This document shows, piece by piece, positions 55,234-64,000 of a DNA stretch of 64,000 bases (position 1 is the first letter of the stretch; every line of letters starts with the position of its first letter). Position numbers and translations under genes: made by a program. The DNA comes from Prochlorococcus sp. HOT208_60m_808G21 (GTDB taxonomy: Bacteria; Cyanobacteriota; Cyanobacteriia; PCC-6307; Cyanobiaceae): the NCBI GenBank assembly GCA_002026015.1, contig MWOY01000109.1, positions 28,666-92,665 of the forward strand. The letters are read 5' to 3'. The notes under the pieces were generated by a model. The model had not been told where the DNA came from, searched no databases, and saw nothing but the letters and a program-made list of their open reading frames with translations.

Positions 55234-56178
55234 TTATATTTGCCTCAAAGGGCTTTCTAAACTAGCAAATTGTGGAAGAATGTTTTTCTTAAATACTTCT
55301 GATGCTCTTGATGTATATCTTGACGGATTAGTAATTAATTTTAGTTCTCTTTTAACCTCTAAATCAGCAACGAATGCTTTGTGGATTGTTCCAGCCGATA
55401 ATTCTCTTTCAATAGAAACAACAGGCAAAAAGGAAGCTCCTAAACCTGATTGAACTGCATTCTTGATTGCTTCAAGAGAGTTAAGTTCCATCTCAATTCT
55501 CAATCTTTGAATATCAAGCCCAGAATCTTGGAGAAGTTTGTCAACAACTTTTCTAGTTGTAGATTGTGAGTCTAATGTTACAAAATTTAATTTGTATAAG
55601 TCTTCTTTTAGAAGCTCTTTTTTGGTTGAAAGTGGATGTTTAGATGGTAAAACTAATGCTAATTCATCAGTGGCATATGGAATTACTTGTAGCAAATTTT
55701 CCAAATCTCCAGGTAATTGTCCGCCAATGATGGCTAAGTCAATCTGTCCGTTGGCGACACTCCAACCAGTTCTTCTAGTACTGTGAACTTGAAGTTGAAC
55801 GGATACATCAGGGTATTTTTGTCTGAACAGTCCTATCATTCTCGGCATTAAATAGGTACCGGTTGTTTGGCTCGCTCCAATAACAAGAGTTCCACCTTTT
55901 AAGCTATTTAAATCTTCAATAGCTTTGCAAGCTTCGTCGCATTGATTCAAAATTCGTTCACAATACTCAAGTAATAGTCTCCCTGCCTCAGTCAATAGAG
56001 CCTTTCTACCACCTCTGTCGAAAATTGTGATTTCAAGTTGTTTTTCTAAATTTTGTATTTGTAAACTCACTGCAGGTTGGGTTACATATAAAAGATCTGC
56101 AGCTTTTTTAAAACTTCCTTGAGCTGCTATAGCTTTTAATATTCTTAATTGGTCGAGTGTAAATGGTAATTCTGGCAT
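55234..56178 (-). CDS. LysR-type transcriptional regulator (RbcR/NdhR/CmpR group)
   Basis: 314 residues, ATG start. N-terminal [43 protein letters not shown]. The effector domain (about 90-300) follows with [21 protein letters not shown]. The group controls Rubisco, CO2 uptake or NDH genes in phototrophs. It is divergent from Z-ISO with an 83-base gap, and ndhF and ndhD follow that gene, so control of this cluster is plausible. rbcR is my first guess from synteny memory; not proved. Confidence 0.85.
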   Translation of the reverse strand: MPELPFTLDQLRILKAIAAQGSFKKAADLLYVTQPAVSLQIQNLEKQLEITIFDRGGRKALLTEAGRLLLEYCERILNQCDEACKAIEDLNSLKGGTLVIGASQTTGTYLMPRMIGLFRQKYPDVSVQLQVHSTRRTGWSVANGQIDLAIIGGQLPGDLENLLQVIPYATDELALVLPSKHPLSTKKELLKEDLYKLNFVTLDSQSTTRKVVDKLLQDSGLDIQRLRIEMELNSLEAIKNAVQSGLGASFLPVVSIERELSAGTIHKAFVADLEVKRELKLITNPSRYTSRASEVFKKNILPQFASLESPLRQI

Positions 56179-56261
56179 CTATTATGCCTACAATTTCTTA
56201 TAATTCTAATGCTTAGTAGCATTCTTGTTAAGAACAAAAATTATTTGAACAATTTAAATAT

Positions 56262-56990
56262 ATGGAGACTCATAAAACTTCCCTAATTATCTTACTTTTG
56301 ATTTTGGTTTTTGCCGTAATACATAGTGGGGGAGCTGCTTTAAGAATCAAAGCAGAATCTATTATGGGTCCGAGATTATGGCGGTTATGTTTTGTTTTTT
56401 TAAGTTTGCCCTCTGCAATTATCTTGATTAGTTATTTTTTGGCTCATAGATATGACGGAATCAGGTTATGGAATTTCCAGGGTAATAATTTTGTTTTTAT
56501 GGTTGTTTGGTTTTTAACTGCAATAAGCTTCTTATTTTTATATCCCGCTACTTATAATTTGCTAGAAATTCCTTCGGTTTTAAAACCTAAAGTTCGAATC
56601 TATGGAACTGGGATAATGCGAATCACAAGACATCCACAAGCATTTGGTCAGATAATTTGGTGTTTTGCTCATACTTTATGGATTGGTACATCATTCACAT
56701 TAGTAACTTCTATTGGCTTAGTTTTGCATCATCTTTTTGCAATCTGGCATGGCGACAAGAGATTAGCAAATAGATTTGGAGAAGAATTTGAAAATTTTAA
56801 AAAAAATACCTCCATAATCCCCTTCCTGGCAATACTTGAGGGAAGACAAGAATTAAAGATTAAAGAATTTTTTAGGTTATCTCAATTTGGAATATTAATT
56901 GCTATAGGCGTACTTTGGTGGTCCCATCAATATATAAATATTGCTGTTAAAACATTTAATTCATCATTTTTGTCTGAATTTTTCAATTGA
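56262..56990 (+). CDS. 15-cis-zeta-carotene isomerase (Z-ISO, NnrU family)
   Basis: 242 residues, ATG start. Six to seven membrane helices. The conserved Z-ISO block is present: MRITRHPQAFGQIIWCFAHTLW, then SIGLVLHHLFAIWHGDKRLANRFGEEFENFKK and SIIPFLAILEGRQ. I recall the plant enzyme sharing nearly the same block, with two histidines as heme b ligands. It isomerises the 15-cis bond of zeta-carotene between PDS and ZDS. Older annotation calls it NnrU. Just 33 bases before ndhF. Confidence 0.85.
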   Translation: METHKTSLIILLLILVFAVIHSGGAALRIKAESIMGPRLWRLCFVFLSLPSAIILISYFLAHRYDGIRLWNFQGNNFVFMVVWFLTAISFLFLYPATYNLLEIPSVLKPKVRIYGTGIMRITRHPQAFGQIIWCFAHTLWIGTSFTLVTSIGLVLHHLFAIWHGDKRLANRFGEEFENFKKNTSIIPFLAILEGRQELKIKEFFRLSQFGILIAIGVLWWSHQYINIAVKTFNSSFLSEFFN

Positions 56991-57023
56991 CAGTTTAAAA
57001 TTAAAATATAAGTTTTTTAAAAC

Positions 57024-59045
57024 ATGCCACAAGCTTCAGAAATCGCCTGGTTAATTCCCGTTTTCCCACTTATAGGAGCAGTGCTTTCTGGCTTAGGACT
57101 AATAAGCATCAACAAGAAAATTAATAATTCAAGAGAAATTGTTTCTGTAGGTCTGATTTCTTTCGTTGGGATTTCTGCGGTTATTAGTTATAAAGCTTTA
57201 ATTGAACAAGTTAATGGCTATCAATCAGTAGAAAAATTATTTGTATGGGCCAATGCTGGGGATTTCACAATTCCAATGGGATTTGTCCTTGATCCTTTGG
57301 GGAGTGTAATGCTTGCGTTAGTAACTACAATAACTTTGCTGGTAATGATTTACTCTCATGGTTACATGGCGCATGACAAAGGTTATGTCAGATTTTTTAC
57401 ATATTTAGCATTGTTTAGTAGTTCAATGATGGGATTAATAGTTAGCCCGAATTTATTAGAGATTTATGTTTTTTGGGAATTAGTTGGGATGTGTTCTTAT
57501 TTATTAGTTGGGTTTTGGTATGACAGGGATGGCGCTGCACACGCTGCACAAAAAGCATTTGTTGTGAATAGAGTGGGAGATTTTGGGTTATTACTAGGAA
57601 TTCTCGGCCTGTTTTGGGCAACAAATAGTTTTGATTTTCATGAAATAGCTACTGGAATTTCTCAATCAATATCTGACAATTCGATACCCATTTGGGCTGC
57701 TTTATTACTTTGTTTTTTAGTTTTTTTAGGGCCAATGGCTAAATCTGCTCAGTTTCCTCTTCATGTGTGGTTACCTGATGCGATGGAAGGACCGACACCT
57801 ATTTCTGCACTTATCCATGCTGCAACAATGGTTGCAGCAGGAATATTTCTTGTGGCAAGACTTCAACCTTTGTATTCAATATTTCCCTCTATTCAGTTCA
57901 TTATTGCTTTAGTTGGCACCATTACTTGTTTTTTAGGAGCCTCTATAGCTTTGACCCAAATGGATTTAAAAAAAGGTTTAGCTTACAGCACAGTTTCTCA
58001 GCTTGGGTATATGATGCTCGCAATGGGTTGTGGGGCACCAGTAGCAGGAATTTTTCATTTAGTTACTCATGCTTGCTTTAAAGCAATGCTATTTTTGGGA
58101 TCTGGTTCAGTAATACATGCTATGGAAGAAGTAGTTGGCCATCAGCCTGTATTAGCTCAAGATATGAGATTGATGGGTGGTTTAAGAAAAAAAATGCCAT
58201 ATACATCAACAACATTTTTAATAGGTTGTGTAGCAATTAGTGGAATTCCCCCATTAGCAGGTTTTTGGAGTAAAGACGAGATACTAGGAAGTGCTTTTAT
58301 ATCATTTCCAGCTTTTTGGTTCGTAGGACTTCTAACTGCTGGTATGACTGCTTTTTATATGTTTAGACTTTATTTCTTGACATTTGAAGGAGATTTCAGA
58401 GGAGATAATAAAGAATTGCAAAAAGAGCTTCTAATAGCCTCTAAAGTAAACCTAGATGAAGAAAATGAAGAAGAGCATGAAGAACATGGTTCTATTCATG
58501 AGTCACCCTGGTCAATGACATTTCCCTTGGTATTTCTAGCTGTACCGTCTGTAATTACTGGATTTATGGGACTTCCATGGGATAGTAAAATTGCAAATTT
58601 ACTAGATCCTGAAGAAGCAGAGACTGCTGCAAAAGCCTTCGAATTAAAAGAATTTTTGCCTCTAGCACTTGCGTCAGTACTCATTGCATCAGCTGGAATC
58701 ATTATTGCTTATCAGGCATATTTTGTGAAAAAAATTAATTTATCAGTTTTATTTGCTGAAAAGTTTCCTACTATCAATCGGTTTTTATCCAAGAAATGGT
58801 ATCTAGATGATATTAATGAAAAACTTTTTGTTAAGGGTAGTAGAAAACTTGCTAAAGAAGTTTTAGAGGTTGATTCAAAGGTTGTTGATGGCGTCGTAAA
58901 TCTTACTGGACTCTTAACTTTAGGTAGTGGAGAAGGTTTAAAATATTTTGAGACTGGTAGGGCTCAATTTTATGCGCTTATTGTTTTTGGAGGTGTAATT
59001 TTACTAGTTGCTATATTTGGTTTTCAATCTCCTCAAGTAGCTTAA
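57024..59045 (+). CDS. ndhF: NAD(P)H-quinone oxidoreductase subunit 5
   Basis: 673 residues, ATG start. Antiporter-type subunit: YVFWELVGMCSYLLVGFWYDR, the conserved KSAQFPLHVWLPDAMEGPTPISALIHAATMV, HACFKAMLFLGSGSV. Long C-terminal tail includes an acidic/His block (EENEEEHEEHGSIHE) and the lateral helix region. It pumps protons in the NDH-1 (respiratory/cyclic) complex. It is the ndhF1 type, paired with ndhD downstream, typical of NDH-1L. Confidence 0.94.
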   Translation: MPQASEIAWLIPVFPLIGAVLSGLGLISINKKINNSREIVSVGLISFVGISAVISYKALIEQVNGYQSVEKLFVWANAGDFTIPMGFVLDPLGSVMLALVTTITLLVMIYSHGYMAHDKGYVRFFTYLALFSSSMMGLIVSPNLLEIYVFWELVGMCSYLLVGFWYDRDGAAHAAQKAFVVNRVGDFGLLLGILGLFWATNSFDFHEIATGISQSISDNSIPIWAALLLCFLVFLGPMAKSAQFPLHVWLPDAMEGPTPISALIHAATMVAAGIFLVARLQPLYSIFPSIQFIIALVGTITCFLGASIALTQMDLKKGLAYSTVSQLGYMMLAMGCGAPVAGIFHLVTHACFKAMLFLGSGSVIHAMEEVVGHQPVLAQDMRLMGGLRKKMPYTSTTFLIGCVAISGIPPLAGFWSKDEILGSAFISFPAFWFVGLLTAGMTAFYMFRLYFLTFEGDFRGDNKELQKELLIASKVNLDEENEEEHEEHGSIHESPWSMTFPLVFLAVPSVITGFMGLPWDSKIANLLDPEEAETAAKAFELKEFLPLALASVLIASAGIIIAYQAYFVKKINLSVLFAEKFPTINRFLSKKWYLDDINEKLFVKGSRKLAKEVLEVDSKVVDGVVNLTGLLTLGSGEGLKYFETGRAQFYALIVFGGVILLVAIFGFQSPQVA

Positions 59046-59166
59046 TTACAATTGTGTGTCTTCACTGTCCATTGGGGTGAAAAAATACAGAAAATTTCTA
59101 GACTTTATTTAAGATAAATTTCTTATTAAATTGAGTACTTATTTTTATACACATTTTGCGACACAA

Positions 59167-60771
59167 ATGTTGGGAACTTTGGGGGCTGGATTGTCTAATT
59201 TTCCTTGGTTATCTGCTTCAATTTTATTCCCAATTGGTAGTGCATTTGTGATACCTTTTTTCCCAGATAAAGGGGATGGCAAAGAGGTGAGATGGTTTGC
59301 ATTGTCTATTGCATTGATAACTTTTTTAATAACAGTAGGTTCATATATCAATGGCTTTGATATTAGTAATGAAAATGTTCAACTTAAAGAAAATATTAGC
59401 TGGCTCCCTGATTTAGGTCTTACTTGGTCTGTTGGCGCTGATGGCATGTCTATGCCTTTAATATTATTGACTAGTTTTATAACTGCTTTAGCAGTTCTTG
59501 CTGCATGGCCAGTCAAGTTCAAACCAAAGTTATTTTTCTTTTTGATATTGGTTATGGATGGTGGGCAAATTGCTGTTTTTGCCGTACAAGATATGCTCTT
59601 ATTCTTTCTTACTTGGGAACTCGAGTTAATTCCCGTTTATTTATTACTGGCTATATGGGGTGGTAAAAATCGACAATATGCAGCAACAAAATTCATCATT
59701 TATACAGCTGGCAGTTCTATCTTCATTCTTCTTGCAGCGTTAGCAATGGGTTTTTATGGTACAGAAATTCCTAACTTTGAGTTTTCTCATTTGGCAGCTC
59801 AAGATTTTAGTCAAAAATTCCAAATATTATGTTACATAGGCCTTTTAATTGCATTTGGAGTGAAACTACCAATAGTACCTCTTCATACTTGGCTACCAGA
59901 TGCTCATGGAGAGGCTACAGCTCCTGTTCATATGCTTTTAGCAGGAATTTTATTAAAGATGGGAGGATATGCTCTTTTAAGATTTAATGCACAATTATTA
60001 CCCGTTGCTCATGCTCAATTTGCCCCATTATTAATAGTTCTAGGGGTAGTCAATATAATTTATGCTGCATTAACTTCTTTTGCTCAAAGAAATCTTAAAA
60101 GAAAAATTGCATACAGTTCGATAAGTCATATGGGTTTTGTTCTTATTGGTATAGGGAGTTTTAGTAGCCTTGGAACAAGCGGAGCTATGCTGCAAATGGT
60201 TAGTCATGGATTAATAGGTGCAAGTTTATTCTTTCTTGTTGGAGCCACCTATGACAGAACAAAGACTCTTAAACTTGATGAAATGAGTGGTGTAGGACAA
60301 AAAATGAGAATTATGTTTGCCCTATGGACTGCTTGCTCCCTGGCTTCCCTCGCTTTGCCTGGTATGAGTGGATTTGTTTCCGAATTGATGGTATTTACAG
60401 GATTTGTTACTGATGAAGTGTATACACTTCCCTTTAGGGTGGTGATGGCTTCTTTAGCTGCTATAGGTGTAATACTTACTCCTATTTATCTACTTTCAAT
60501 GTTACGAGAAATTTTCTTTGGTAAAGAAAATCCTAAATTAATTGAAGAACGAAAACTTATAGATGCAGAGCCGAGGGAAGTTTATATTATTGCTTGCTTA
60601 CTTTTACCAATTATTGGAATAGGTTTGTACCCAAGATTAGTTACTGAAAGTTATATTGCATCTATCAATAATTTGGTTGATAGAGATTTAACTGCGGTTA
60701 AAGGTGCTGTGAAAACAAATATTTTTTCAGGAACTAAAACAAATGACATCCTCAAAGCTCCAACAATATAA
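59167..60771 (+). CDS. ndhD: NAD(P)H-quinone oxidoreductase subunit 4
   Basis: 534 residues from the ATG at 59167 ([10 protein letters not shown]); a TTG at 59131 would add 12 residues. [19 protein letters not shown], the lysine-rich [42 protein letters not shown] and [11 protein letters not shown] are the NdhD/NuoM motifs. It is a proton-translocating antiporter-like subunit of NDH-1. 121 bases after ndhF; together they form the ndhF1-ndhD1 pair. Confidence 0.93.
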   Translation: MLGTLGAGLSNFPWLSASILFPIGSAFVIPFFPDKGDGKEVRWFALSIALITFLITVGSYINGFDISNENVQLKENISWLPDLGLTWSVGADGMSMPLILLTSFITALAVLAAWPVKFKPKLFFFLILVMDGGQIAVFAVQDMLLFFLTWELELIPVYLLLAIWGGKNRQYAATKFIIYTAGSSIFILLAALAMGFYGTEIPNFEFSHLAAQDFSQKFQILCYIGLLIAFGVKLPIVPLHTWLPDAHGEATAPVHMLLAGILLKMGGYALLRFNAQLLPVAHAQFAPLLIVLGVVNIIYAALTSFAQRNLKRKIAYSSISHMGFVLIGIGSFSSLGTSGAMLQMVSHGLIGASLFFLVGATYDRTKTLKLDEMSGVGQKMRIMFALWTACSLASLALPGMSGFVSELMVFTGFVTDEVYTLPFRVVMASLAAIGVILTPIYLLSMLREIFFGKENPKLIEERKLIDAEPREVYIIACLLLPIIGIGLYPRLVTESYIASINNLVDRDLTAVKGAVKTNIFSGTKTNDILKAPTI

Positions 60772-60894
60772 TTTTTTTAATTAATGCAATTTTGTTTGGC
60801 ATTAAATAAATTAAAAGATATCTTATGAATAGATTTTATCTATTTCAAAATATCTTATTTCAATCCTATTGATAGGCAACAATTAGGCCCTAGA

Positions 60895-61716
60895 TTGTTG
60901 ATTAAGTTTCTTCAAGACGCTGCAGGTAAAGGTGAGCTTGATCCATGGGATATTGATGTAATAAGTATAATTGATAGTTTTTTAGAACAATACTCACATA
61001 CTTTTAATCAATCTTCAAATAGTCAAATCTCTTATCATAAGGATTTAGCTGAAACTAGCGAAGCATTTTTTGCGGCTTCCGTACTTGTTAATCTTAAGGC
61101 TCAGGTTTTGGAGTCTGATGTTTTTAAAGAAAATTCTTCAGATTTTGAAGATGAATTTGCTTTGAATGATCAAGATTGGATTGATAAAGAATTTGATATT
61201 CCAAAATATCCTGAAAAATATCTAAGGAGAAGATCAATTGCACAACCAATTCTTAAACGTACAACAACATTGGGAGAACTTGTAAGTCAGTTAGAGTCCA
61301 TAGCAGAAATTATAGAAACCCAAGATCTTCTGCTCATGAAGAGAAAAAGAAATAAAAAATATTCTGATAAGGCTTTAATTTCTCAAGTAAAGTCATTAGC
61401 CCATCGCGAGAAACTTCCAGAAACCACTAAAGCATTAGGGAAATTTATTGAAGGATGGGAAAAAGCATTACAATGGACAGATTTTGAATATTTAGTAAAG
61501 AAATGGCAAACAGTAGTAAAAAATGATTTAGATAAAGATCGTTTGGGAGTTTTTTGGGCTTTGTTATTTTTATCATCTGAAAACAAAATTGAAATTAAAC
61601 AAATTAATTCCTTATATGGCCCAATACAAATTAAAAGAATAATACCTGATGGTGGCTTAGCTCAATTGCCTATAGAAAATCTTGAGGTAAGTAATGCCTC
61701 TTCCTCTGCTGCTTAG
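60895..61716 (+). CDS. scpA: Segregation and condensation protein A, start uncertain
   Basis: 273 residues from TTG at 60895 (or 60898). The ScpA opening normally includes GxRLxIxLLQDA: this protein reads LIKFLQDAAGKGELDPWDIDVISIIDSFL, and the frame continues open upstream to 60829 with credible residues (FNPIDRQQLGPR), but only ATA or ATT could start there. The 5' end may therefore be about 20 residues further up with an atypical start. ScpA is the kleisin bridging SMC heads. C-terminal winged helix with WAL FLSSENKIEIKQ. Confidence 0.85.
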   Translation: MLIKFLQDAAGKGELDPWDIDVISIIDSFLEQYSHTFNQSSNSQISYHKDLAETSEAFFAASVLVNLKAQVLESDVFKENSSDFEDEFALNDQDWIDKEFDIPKYPEKYLRRRSIAQPILKRTTTLGELVSQLESIAEIIETQDLLLMKRKRNKKYSDKALISQVKSLAHREKLPETTKALGKFIEGWEKALQWTDFEYLVKKWQTVVKNDLDKDRLGVFWALLFLSSENKIEIKQINSLYGPIQIKRIIPDGGLAQLPIENLEVSNASSSAA

Positions 61717-61735
61717 AAGCTTCTTAGTAATAACG

Positions 61736-61741
61736 TATAAT
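61736..61741 (+). promoter_or_regulatory. Candidate -10 element (TATAAT)
   Basis: TATAAT at 61736-61741 precedes the ATG at 61764 by 22 bases. A weak TTAGAA lies 17 bases upstream as a possible -35. Consensus only, in an AT-rich genome. Confidence 0.35.
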
Positions 61742-61763
61742 TTTAAAAAATGGTTTTGAATTT

Positions 61764-62948
61764 ATGAAGGCAATGATACTTGCGGCAGGTAAAGGCACAC
61801 GTGTTCAGCCTATTACGCATGTTATTCCGAAACCGATGATTCCGATTTTGCAAAAACCTGTTATGGAGTTTCTTTTGGAACTTTTAAGAGAACATAATTT
61901 TAAGGAAATAATGGTAAATGTTTCTCATTTGGCTGAAGAAATTGAAAATTATTTTAGGGACGGGCAAAGATTTGGAGTAGAAATTGCTTATAGTTTTGAG
62001 GGAAGAATTGAAGATGGAGAATTAATAGGTGATGCTTTGGGATCAGCAGGAGGATTAAAAAAAATTCAGGATTTTCAAAATTTCTTTGATGAAACTTTTG
62101 TTGTTCTATGTGGTGATGCTTTAGTTGATTTAGATTTAACTCAAGCTGTTAAAAAACATAAACAAAAAGGAGCCATTGCGAGCTTAATAACAAAGAAGGT
62201 AACTAAAGATCAAGTATCAAGTTACGGTGTCGTAGTTTCTGATGAAAATGGTCGTATTAAGGCTTTTCAGGAAAAGCCAACAGTTGATCAAGCTTTAAGT
62301 GACTCTATTAATACAGGAATTTATCTTTTCGAACCCGAAATTTTTAATTACATACCTTCAGCAGAGAAATTTGATATTGGAGCTGATCTTTTCCCGAAAC
62401 TTGTTGAAATGGATTTACCATTTTTTGCATTACCAATGGATTTTGAATGGGTAGATATTGGAAAAGTTCCTGATTATTGGAGTGCTATTAGAAATGTATT
62501 GCAAGGTAAGGTAAGACAAGTGCAAATACCAGGTAAGGAAATAAAACCAGGAGTCTTTACCGGTTTGAATGTAGCGGCTAACTGGGAAAAGGTTAATATT
62601 AGCGGGCCGGTTTATATAGGAGGCATGACTAGGATCGAGGACGGAGCAACTATTATTGGACCTTCCATGATTGGACCAAGTTGTTGCATTTGCGAGGGTG
62701 CAACTATAGATAACTCAATTATTTTTGATTATTCTAAAATTGGTAAAGGTGTAAGACTTATGGATAAGTTAGTGTTTGGTAAATATTGTGTTGGCAAAAA
62801 TGGAGATCATTTTGATTTGCAAGATGCATCTTTAGATTGGTTAATAGCAGATTCAAGAAGATCTGATTTGACTGAGCCATCGCCTCAGCAGAAAGCTATG
62901 GCAGAATTATTAGGTACTGATTTGATTAATATTCCAGACGAATATTAG
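61764..62948 (+). CDS. Sugar-1-phosphate nucleotidyltransferase with left-handed beta-helix domain
   Basis: 394 residues, ATG start. N-terminal nucleotidyltransferase: ILAAGKGTRVQPITHVIPKPMIPILQKPVME, GDALGSAGGLK, CGDALVDLDL and FEWVDIGKVPDYW. The C-terminal 130 residues show hexapeptide-like beta-helix turns (GPVYIGGMTRIEDGATIIGPSMIG). This is the family of mannose-1-P guanylyltransferase or glucose-1-P uridylyl/thymidylyl enzymes; specificity cannot be told. It makes a nucleotide sugar for polysaccharide or envelope. It overlaps metF by 23 bases at the 3' ends. Confidence 0.88.
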   Translation: MKAMILAAGKGTRVQPITHVIPKPMIPILQKPVMEFLLELLREHNFKEIMVNVSHLAEEIENYFRDGQRFGVEIAYSFEGRIEDGELIGDALGSAGGLKKIQDFQNFFDETFVVLCGDALVDLDLTQAVKKHKQKGAIASLITKKVTKDQVSSYGVVVSDENGRIKAFQEKPTVDQALSDSINTGIYLFEPEIFNYIPSAEKFDIGADLFPKLVEMDLPFFALPMDFEWVDIGKVPDYWSAIRNVLQGKVRQVQIPGKEIKPGVFTGLNVAANWEKVNISGPVYIGGMTRIEDGATIIGPSMIGPSCCICEGATIDNSIIFDYSKIGKGVRLMDKLVFGKYCVGKNGDHFDLQDASLDWLIADSRRSDLTEPSPQQKAMAELLGTDLINIPDEY

Positions 62949-63816
62949 CTTTTTCAATAATCTCAGGAATTAAATGCTCTGCTTTTACTGCCATTAGATG
63001 AACACCATTTGCGATATTAAAAAAATCATGAGCTTGTTCAGAAGCAATTTGAATACCTTCTTGTAATGGGTCTTTAGCATCTTTAAGACGATTTAAGATA
63101 TTTTCAGGGATGTTTGCGCCTGGCACGTATTTATTTATAAAGAGAGCATTTTTGTATGACTTTAATAGGAATACACCTGCAATTACTGGAATTTCAAGAG
63201 GCTTGCTAATTTTTTCGCAAAACTCTATCAAGTTTTCTTTTTCCATAACCATTTGAGTTTGTATAAATCCTGCTCCAGCCTCTTTTTTCTTTCTCAATCT
63301 ATTTTCTAAACTTCTTTTATTTTTGCAATTTGGATCAGCTGCAGCACCTGCAAAAATAAATGTTTTTTGATCGGAAAGTTCTCCCAGAGTAGGATCAATT
63401 CCTTTATTGAAAGCTTGAATTTGTTGAAGTAATCTAACTGACTCAAACTCATGTACGGCCTTGGCATCTTGTTGATCCCCAGCTTTAACTGAATCACCGG
63501 TAATGCATAAGATGTTTCTGATTCCTAAAGCATTTGCTCCTAAAATGTCTGATTGTAAAGCAATTTTATTACGATCTCTACAAGATATTTGCATTACCGG
63601 TTCTATTCCATTTTCCAGTAATAGTTTGGACATTGCCAAGCTGCACATTCTCATTACAGCCCTGCTTCCGTCGGTAATGTTAACAGCATTTACCTTATCT
63701 TTCAAAAGTTGTGCTATTTTAAGAGATCTTATGGGGTCTCCACCTCTTGGCGGCATTAACTCTGCCGTTATTACCTTAGATCTTTTTTCTAAAGTCTGCT
63801 GAAGTTTCGATTTCAA
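62926..63816 (-). CDS. metF: 5,10-methylenetetrahydrofolate reductase
   Basis: 296 residues, TTG start. TIM-barrel family motifs: VITAELMPPRGGDPIRSLKIAQLL, CRDRNKIALQSDILGANALGIRNILCITGDSV and AGFIQTQMVMEKENL. FAD-dependent reduction of methylene-THF to methyl-THF for methionine synthesis. Good match; some members of this group act as ferredoxin-linked. Convergent with the nucleotidyltransferase by 23-base overlap; divergent from the LuxR-type gene. Confidence 0.92.
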   Translation of the reverse strand: MKSKLQQTLEKRSKVITAELMPPRGGDPIRSLKIAQLLKDKVNAVNITDGSRAVMRMCSLAMSKLLLENGIEPVMQISCRDRNKIALQSDILGANALGIRNILCITGDSVKAGDQQDAKAVHEFESVRLLQQIQAFNKGIDPTLGELSDQKTFIFAGAAADPNCKNKRSLENRLRKKKEAGAGFIQTQMVMEKENLIEFCEKISKPLEIPVIAGVFLLKSYKNALFINKYVPGANIPENILNRLKDAKDPLQEGIQIASEQAHDFFNIANGVHLMAVKAEHLIPEIIEKANIRLEY

Positions 63817-63892
63817 TTGCTTTGTTTCTTAGTTAGTTAACAAGTGTACTGAGATTGCTAAACTTAATTAATATAAAAAAGGAACTGTTTAA

Positions 63893-64000
63893 ATGCAAAT
63901 GGTTGAAGAAGAAGTAAACAACATTGATATGATGGGTCTCTCAGCAAGAGAGATGGAAATCATCGATCTAGTAGCTGATGGGCTTACAAATCAAGAAATT
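63893..64000 (+). CDS. LuxR-type HTH regulator, start only (cut by window edge)
   Basis: The ATG at 63893 is followed by 36 codons up to the window end. The sequence reads MGLSAREMEIIDLVADGLTNQEI, the LuxR/FixJ helix-turn-helix opening (LSxREMEIxxLxAxGLTNQEI). There is no receiver domain before it, so it is a small stand-alone HTH protein, similar to PedR-type regulators of cyanobacteria that sense electron transport. The rest lies outside. Confidence 0.8.
   Translation, partial: MQMVEEEVNNIDMMGLSAREMEIIDLVADGLTNQEI

Noticed and set aside
56980..57010. TTGACA followed by TATAAG before ndhF
   Set aside because: Spacer of only 14 bases and overlap with the Z-ISO stop; not a convincing promoter.
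60781..60805. Inverted repeat TTAATGC/GCATTAA after ndhD
   Set aside because: Stem of seven with no following T run on the plus strand; too weak to call a terminator.

Overview
The window is 64 kb of very AT-rich, tightly packed bacterial chromosome and reads as a high-light-adapted Prochlorococcus, or a very close marine picocyanobacterium. The reasons are low GC throughout, oxygenic-phototroph genes (ycf3, petL, ndhO, ndhM, ndhF, ndhD, crr7-like, ycf34), the regulators rpaA and rpaB, the poly-cis carotenoid route (crtB, crtP, Z-ISO, crtQ), a high-light-inducible protein, and many very small genes with short or overlapping junctions. The strain was not identified; this assignment rests on gene content and remembered family features, not on a search.

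Layout. 1-4430: a cut type II NADH dehydrogenase, an SLC13-type permease and a KtrB/KtrA pair. 4437-10100: small regulatory and unknown proteins (ribbon-helix-helix protein, Nif11-like peptide, twin-CX3C peptide, Hli), an ABC-F ATPase and an HtrA protease. 10112-14751 (minus): YihY-like membrane protein, inositol-phosphatase-like enzyme, TolC, and a radical-SAM/DUF512 gene broken by one base. 14930-25395: nadB, VKOR-thioredoxin fusion, rimO, petL, a pterin/RibD/DUF482 cluster, aroK, crr7-like gene and a GST. 25450-34488: rbfA, hemD, crtQ, an IscA-like protein, an LpxB-like protein, an SDR epimerase, ndhO, a DnaJ-domain protein and cysK. 34497-35292: a CbiO-like ATPase and tRNA-Asn.

35293-36556 is the one stretch unlike the rest. 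It starts at the 3' end of tRNA-Asn and ends at a degenerate 20-bp copy of that end. It carries two arrays of the same 11-bp direct repeat (five copies inside the left edge, three inside the right), a frameshifted AlpA/Xis-type gene starting within the right array, two short genes I do not recognise, and no integrase. I read it as the remnant, or minimal form, of a tRNA-targeted integrative element.

36880-51820: an unknown small protein, rpaA, the holB-tmk-P-type ATPase run, ycf3, radA, and a rpaB-plsX-fabH-fabD-plsC run joining a master response regulator to fatty-acid and phospholipid synthesis, then tsaB, ycf34, cca and an RRM protein. 51828-64000: crtB-crtP facing ndhM and a DUF3172 gene, a LysR regulator divergent from Z-ISO-ndhF-ndhD, scpA, a sugar nucleotidyltransferase, metF and the start of a LuxR-type regulator.

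Themes: four enzymes taking geranylgeranyl-PP to the lycopene precursors lie in one window together with five or six NDH-1 related genes. Two single-base frameshifts (13374-14751 and 36255-36436) could be real decay or sequencing errors. Start codons are often TTG or GTG; where an internal ATG with a better context exists I used it and say so.
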